Origin: an uncultured Flavihumibacter sp.
GTDB taxonomy: Bacteria; Bacteroidota; Bacteroidia; Chitinophagales; Chitinophagaceae
NCBI GenBank assembly: GCA_946482545.1
Contig: CAMLRX010000077.1
Span: forward strand, 1 to 24,216
Reading direction: 5' to 3'
Length of the DNA stretch: 24,216 bases
Shown: one piece after another, positions 15,840 through 24,216 of the stretch
How positions within the stretch are numbered: position 1 is the stretch's first letter
Layout of the letters: each line of letters begins with the position of its first letter
Notes under the pieces: generated by a model
Seen by the model: the letters and a program-made list of their open reading frames with translations, nothing else
Database searches by the model: none
Told to the model about the DNA's origin: nothing
Program-made: the position numbers and the translations under genes

Positions 15840-15925
15840 GAACAAACACGCGAACAACTTTCTCCTGATGTTTTGAGCGCTTGAATAGATTGCGCGCCAT
15901 ACAGGGTGCATAAATAGGGTAGTAA

Positions 15926-15955
15926 GTTTCACGCAACGGCGCTACGACGCAGTGG
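15926..15955 (+). repeat. Degenerate REP-like element (GTTTCACGCAA type)
   Basis: GTTTCACGCAACGGCGC and the following TACGACGCAGTGGG have the same ordered ACGC/GCGC blocks as the element at 23349-23400. Short repeats of the form TTTCACGCAAAGnCGCnAAGACGC are scattered between genes in many Bacteroidota genomes. It lies in the 143-base gap between GH88 and GH43; nothing else stands out in that gap. Confidence 0.5.
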
Positions 15956-15982
15956 GAAGAAGGAAATTAAAATACTTGCAAT

Positions 15983-16921
15983 ATGAAACTGTTGTTCAGT
16001 CTGCTGGTTTTTTCAGCTACTGCCGTACAAGGCGCTATTGATACCTTAAAACCTCCGGTGCCGGCGCTTCCCGGCGTATTCGCCGATCCGCACATTGCGG
16101 CTTTCGGGAAAAAGTTCTACCTGTATCCCACAACGGATGGCACCACCGGCTGGATGAGCGACCATTTCACCGCATGGTCGTCTTCCGATCTGATTCATTG
16201 GAAACCGGAAGGCACTATTCTTGACCTGAAAAAAGACATCGCCTGGGCCGACGAGCGTGCCTGGGCACCCGCGATCGCATATAAGAATAAAAAGTATTAC
16301 TACTATTTCTCCGCCGATGTAAATATTGGTGTGGCCGTTTCCGACAAGCCTGCCGGTCCGTTCAAAGATCCGATCGGGAAACCGCTCGTTCCAAAAGGAA
16401 AACTTCGTGGCCAGATGATCGATCCTATGGTGTTCGTGGACGATGATGGCAGCGCCTACCTGTATTGGGGACAGGGCAACTGTAATATGGTGAAGCTGAA
16501 CGAGGATATGATTTCTTACGACAGCACCACCCTCACCAGTTTCAAGCCGCAGGGCTACAATGAAGGCTCATTCGTATTCAAACGCAAAGGTATTTATTAC
16601 CTGATGTGGTCGGAATATGATACCCGGGATCCGCGTTATTCCGTGGCTTATGCTACTTCAACATCACCTTTGGGGCCGTTTATAAAAGCTGAAAAGAACC
16701 CGGTGCTGAAGGGGCACGACCTGGTGAAAGGTGCAGGACATCACTCCGTGGTGCAGGTGCCAGGGAAAGATGAATGGTACATTGCCTACCACCGGTTTAA
16801 GATTCCCGACGGAAACGGTTACAACCGCGAAACCTGTATTTCGCCGATGCGTTTTGATGCGGAAGGGAATATCCTGCCGGTGGATGTGTATGAATCAGTA
16901 CCCGAAAAAAAGAGAAAATAA
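15983..16921 (+). CDS. GH43 family glycosidase (arabinofuranosidase/xylosidase type)
   Basis: A 312-residue secreted five-bladed beta-propeller glycosidase. The signal peptide is about residues 1-17 (MKLLFSLLVFSATAVQG). The three inverting catalytic carboxylates of GH43 are all recognisable: the general base D35 in VFADPHI, the pKa-modulating D147 in MIDPMVFVDDDG, and the general acid E194 in YNEGSFVFK. Other family elements are WSSSDLIHW (65-73), RAWAPAI (92-98) and GAGHHSVV near residue 251. The length matches single-domain GH43 enzymes, with no carbohydrate-binding module. Members cleave alpha-L-arabinofuranosides, beta-D-xylosides or beta-galactosides; the subfamily cannot be assigned by eye. 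All three acids are present, so the protein should be active, unlike the subset of GH43 galactanases that lack the base. Its 143-base upstream gap may hold its own promoter. Confidence 0.92.
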   Translation: MKLLFSLLVFSATAVQGAIDTLKPPVPALPGVFADPHIAAFGKKFYLYPTTDGTTGWMSDHFTAWSSSDLIHWKPEGTILDLKKDIAWADERAWAPAIAYKNKKYYYYFSADVNIGVAVSDKPAGPFKDPIGKPLVPKGKLRGQMIDPMVFVDDDGSAYLYWGQGNCNMVKLNEDMISYDSTTLTSFKPQGYNEGSFVFKRKGIYYLMWSEYDTRDPRYSVAYATSTSPLGPFIKAEKNPVLKGHDLVKGAGHHSVVQVPGKDEWYIAYHRFKIPDGNGYNRETCISPMRFDAEGNILPVDVYESVPEKKRK

Positions 16922-16946
16922 CCCCTCAAGTCTGGAAGATCAAGGG

Positions 16947-16954
16947 TAAATTGC
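16947..16954 (+). promoter_or_regulatory. Weak candidate -7 box for the GH2 pair
   Basis: TAAATTGC partly matches TAnnTTTG. I see no good -33 element. It gains weight only because an operator candidate follows at almost the same distance as at the susC1 promoter. Confidence 0.25.
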
Positions 16955-16960
16955 GGGTTG

Positions 16961-16974
16961 TGTAATCGTTTACG
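16961..16974 (+). promoter_or_regulatory. LacI/cre-like operator candidate 3 (GH2 pair)
   Basis: TGTAATCGTTTACG contains the near-perfect palindrome GTAATCGTTTAC centred on CG and matches TGWAANCGNTWNCA at 13 of 14 positions. It lies about 50 bases before the first GH2 start codon, in the 100-base gap after GH43. The same pattern occurs twice at the susC1 promoter, suggesting shared control by one LacI-family regulator. Confidence 0.5.
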
Positions 16975-17003
16975 TAGTTGTTTCGGGCTACGGAGACGGT
17001 TGA

Positions 17004-23330
<6,327 letters not shown>

Positions 23331-23348
23331 TGCTTTAGGAAATAATCG

Positions 23349-23400
23349 GTTTCACGCAAAGACGCACTGCTTCATGCCTCGCAGGGCCAAGGACGCAAGG
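23349..23400 (+). repeat. REP-like element, forward copy of an inverted pair
   Basis: This element starts GTTTCACGCAAAGACGCA and ends CCAAGGACGCAAGG. Two blocks, CACGCAAAGACGCA (23353-23366) and CAAGGACGCAA (23388-23398), recur in reverse complement about 150 bases downstream. It resembles the element at 15926-15955. Confidence 0.65.
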
Positions 23401-23511
23401 CATTGTTTGTATGCCGCAGTATTATTGGCACGAGTGGTAGTATTTGCCGAATAATTAGGCTTAATGCTGCTCCTCTTTAAAAATTCATTTATGGTTTATA
23501 ACATTCAATAA

Positions 23512-23546
23512 CCCTTTGCGTCCTTGCTCCTTTGCGTCTTTGCGTG
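23512..23546 (-). repeat. REP-like element, inverted copy
   Basis: On the minus strand this reads CACGCAAAGACGCA, then AAGGAG, then CAAGGACGCAA. The two blocks lie at 23533-23546 and 23516-23526 and match the forward copy perfectly over 14 and 11 bases. The forward copy has about 15 extra bases between its blocks. The pair flanks about 110 bases of AT-rich DNA without a gene. Confidence 0.65.
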
Positions 23547-23590
23547 GAACAAAGCAATTCCGTGAAAAAAATACTTTCAAAGAAACCACC

Positions 23591-24216
23591 ATGCATCCAA
23601 CCAAATTACTCCTCCTCTGTCTTCTTTCTTCCCCGCTCTTCGCGCAGAAGAAAACAAAAGCAACCACACAGCCACCAGCCACCGTGCGCCAGCAATGGCT
23701 GATGCACATGCAGCAAGTAGTGCATCCCGTGCTGTACAACCTGGCGAACGATAGCCTGAAAATCAATATGCCGGTAGAAACGGCGCCCAAGATCGATAAC
23801 AAAAACCACCGCACGCGCGTAAGCTACCTCGAAGCCTTTGGCCGTACCATGAGCGGCATCGCCCCCTGGCTCCAGAGTGAAGCCGGTGATGCCCATGAAA
23901 AAGCCCTGCGTGCACAATACCGCACCTGGAGCCTTAAAGCACTAACCAACGCAGTGGATTCCTCCGCCAGCGACTATATGTTGTGGGACGGCGGACAACC
24001 ACTGGTGGATGCTTCTTTCCTTGCCCTGGGACTGGTCCGCTGCCCGTGGCTCTGGGAAAACACCGATGAACTGACCCGGAAAAGAACGGTGGAAGTATTG
24101 GTGAGAACACGGAATACCGTACCGGTTTATTCCAACTGGATTCTTTTCCAGGCGATGATAGAAACATTCTTTCTGAAATACGGCTATCCTTATGATAAGG
24201 TGAGAATTGAATTTGG
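23591..24216 (+). CDS. DUF2264 family protein, truncated by the window edge
   Basis: ATG 23591 opens a frame that stays open to the window end (208 complete codons). The signal peptide MHPTKLLLLCLLSSPLFAQ is followed by a lysine/threonine/proline linker. The sequence then fits the DUF2264 (PF10022) N-terminal region: RQQWLMHMQQVVHPVLYNLA, SYLEAFGRTMSGIAPWLQ (with the GIAPW motif), DYMLWDGGQPLVDASFLALGL and SNWILFQAMIETFF. The pattern of helices suggests an alpha/alpha-barrel. As far as I recall, DUF2264 proteins include exo-beta-glucuronidases placed in GH154, which would suit a uronic-acid PUL; I hold this loosely. It is the sixth enzyme gene in a row, set off from the GH2 pair by a 260-base gap that holds the inverted REP pair. 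Confidence 0.85.
   Translation, partial: MHPTKLLLLCLLSSPLFAQKKTKATTQPPATVRQQWLMHMQQVVHPVLYNLANDSLKINMPVETAPKIDNKNHRTRVSYLEAFGRTMSGIAPWLQSEAGDAHEKALRAQYRTWSLKALTNAVDSSASDYMLWDGGQPLVDASFLALGLVRCPWLWENTDELTRKRTVEVLVRTRNTVPVYSNWILFQAMIETFFLKYGYPYDKVRIEF

Noticed and set aside
15840..15982. LacI-like operator or strong promoter before GH43
   Set aside because: No CG-centred site or TAnnTTTG box was found; only the degenerate REP-like element is visible.
23331..23590. CRISPR-like or tRNA-like structure suggested by the repeated ACGCAA blocks
   Set aside because: The blocks are few, unevenly spaced and inverted rather than a regular repeat-spacer series, and no cloverleaf can be drawn.
23485..23917. 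Minus-strand open frames near the right edge
   Set aside because: They run through the REP-like repeat and oppose the DUF2264 frame, which has a signal peptide and family motifs.

Overview
This 24 kb window looks like chromosome from a Bacteroidota bacterium, most likely a member of the Chitinophagaceae or a close relative. The reasons are two tandem SusC/SusD outer-membrane pairs, lipoprotein and signal-peptide enzymes encoded behind them, start codons without Shine-Dalgarno sequences, and a TAnnTTTG-type promoter box. All genes I accept lie on the + strand. I see no rRNA, tRNA, CRISPR array, transposase or integrase.

Left part (1-3000), housekeeping genes: the last 50 codons of an unrecognised gene; a PhnP/RNase Z-like metallo-beta-lactamase-fold hydrolase that overlaps it by one base; a membrane-anchored helix-hairpin-helix (ComEA-like) protein; and an acyl-CoA dehydrogenase with a 14-bp palindrome upstream and a perfect GAAA-tetraloop terminator downstream.

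Middle (3001-13296), transport half of a polysaccharide utilization locus (PUL): a regulatory region of about 500 bases holding an 11/13 direct repeat with 21-bp phasing, a TACATTTG -7 box and LacI/cre-like CG-centred operator candidates. It is followed by susC1-susD1-susC2-susD2 and then a 19-bp hairpin that probably sets off the transporter genes from the enzyme genes.

Right part (13297-24216), enzyme half: a secreted BNR_4-type beta-propeller protein (lyase or glycosidase candidate), a GH88 unsaturated-uronyl hydrolase lipoprotein, a GH43 glycosidase, two adjacent LacZ-type GH2 enzymes 6 bases apart, and a DUF2264 protein cut off by the window edge. A second LacI-like operator lies in front of the GH2 pair, at nearly the same distance from its weak candidate -7 box as at susC1. 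Short degenerate REP-like repeats occur before GH43 and, as an inverted pair, before the DUF2264 gene.

Inferred system: SusCD pairs import oligosaccharides; the beta-propeller protein cuts or uncaps a uronic-acid-containing glycan; GH88 removes 4,5-unsaturated uronate from lyase products; GH43 and the two GH2 enzymes remove neutral sugars; DUF2264 may act on glucuronate. The set recalls the known Bacteroides arabinogalactan-protein side-chain loci (GH145/PL27-type propellers with an unsaturated-uronyl hydrolase), but the substrate is not proven by sequence. The first GH2 has lost several residues of the LacZ galactose pocket and probably has another specificity. No regulator, sulfatase or rhamnosidase gene is inside the window.
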